Positions 63,608 to 64,000 of a stretch of 64,000 bases of DNA are shown here, in pieces (position 1 is the first letter of the stretch; each line of letters opens with the position of its first letter). The notes beneath the pieces were generated by a model. That model was not told the DNA's origin, made no database searches, and worked only from the letters and a program-made list of their open reading frames with translations. The position numbers and the translations under genes are program-made. Origin of the DNA: Climacium dendroides. Taxonomy: Eukaryota; Streptophyta; Bryopsida; Hypnales; Climaciaceae. The stretch covers positions 29,507,029-29,571,028 of the forward strand of contig OX467083.1 in the NCBI GenBank assembly GCA_950106755.1, in the 5' to 3' direction.

Positions 63608-63958
63608 ATGATCATGACAAAGAAATTGAAGCCTATAAAATTAACATTTCATAAGGACTATTTGGCATATCACAAGTGCATTCTATATTCCATTCATTAG
63701 GAAGCTCACATTGAGAATAAATGCCATGCTAGAGACTAAAGGTGTTATGATTCAAGATTTGGTGTCAATTATACCAAAGTTATACACAACACAAATACAA
63801 TCTTATTTATAGAAAAAAAGATTACAAATGAATTGGAGAAAGAGTTGATAGACACTGATATTATTGAAGATATTGAAGTAGAATTTGAATGTGATGATGA
63901 CAAGATAATCAAATCATCCATTGCTAAAGGTTTTTCCATCCCAATATACATTTCAAAG
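63608..63958 (+). pseudogene. Degenerate exon at the window edge, unidentified
   Basis: A 117-codon reading frame runs from an acceptor-like TTTTTCAG to a donor-like AAG then GTATGT. It is broken by TAG at 63698-63700 and TAA at 63737-63739. The last part is acidic (ELIDTDIIEDIEVEFECDDD). It probably belongs to a decayed gene or transposon continuing past 64,000. I do not recognise the family. Confidence 0.4.
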
Positions 63959-64000
63959 GTATGTAAAGTGAAAAACTAGAAAAGTTATTTAAGAACCTTA

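Overview
The window is nuclear DNA from a seed plant, most likely a gymnosperm with a large, repeat-rich genome. That placement is inference from long AT-rich intergenic stretches, long spliced genes at low density and many decayed transposons. There is no bacterial or organellar gene order, and I recognise no tRNA or rRNA gene.

Only two host genes can be assembled with confidence, and they converge tail to tail. On the plus strand (34,542-37,360) five exons encode a 337-residue alpha/beta-hydrolase of the plant carboxylesterase (CXE) family with an intact Ser-Asp-His triad. On the minus strand (42,252-38,219) twelve exons encode a 381-residue two-domain protein: a CinA-like N-terminal half and a nucleotidylyltransferase C-terminal half. 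Every junction of both models keeps the reading frame.

The main mobile element is a complete 5,139-bp hAT transposon (46,637-51,775) with 8-bp target duplications, short terminal inverted repeats and dense subterminal GGCGA motifs. Its minus-strand transposase is broken by two TAG codons, each at an apparent former Trp codon. It sits at the edge of an older repeat whose end reads TTAACCCCTAAAG.

Region by region: 0-12 kb is dispersed repeats plus CACTA-type and Tourist-type miniature elements. 12-17.5 kb is a dense cluster of small inverted-repeat elements (hAT-like, Stowaway-like, Mutator-like, foldback), some nested. 18-33 kb is AT-rich with two noncoding repeat families and faint coding relics. 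33-43 kb holds the two genes. 43-46.6 kb is empty apart from one short element beside the gene start. 46.6-51.8 kb is the hAT element. 52-64 kb holds repeats, a 640-bp segmental duplication, a 764-bp CACTA-type foldback, a 179-bp tandem array, another TIR element and a degenerate exon at the window edge.

No operon, CRISPR array or defence system is present. The two host genes show no obvious shared pathway. The most unusual content is the set of small elements whose boundaries can be fixed from their target duplications.
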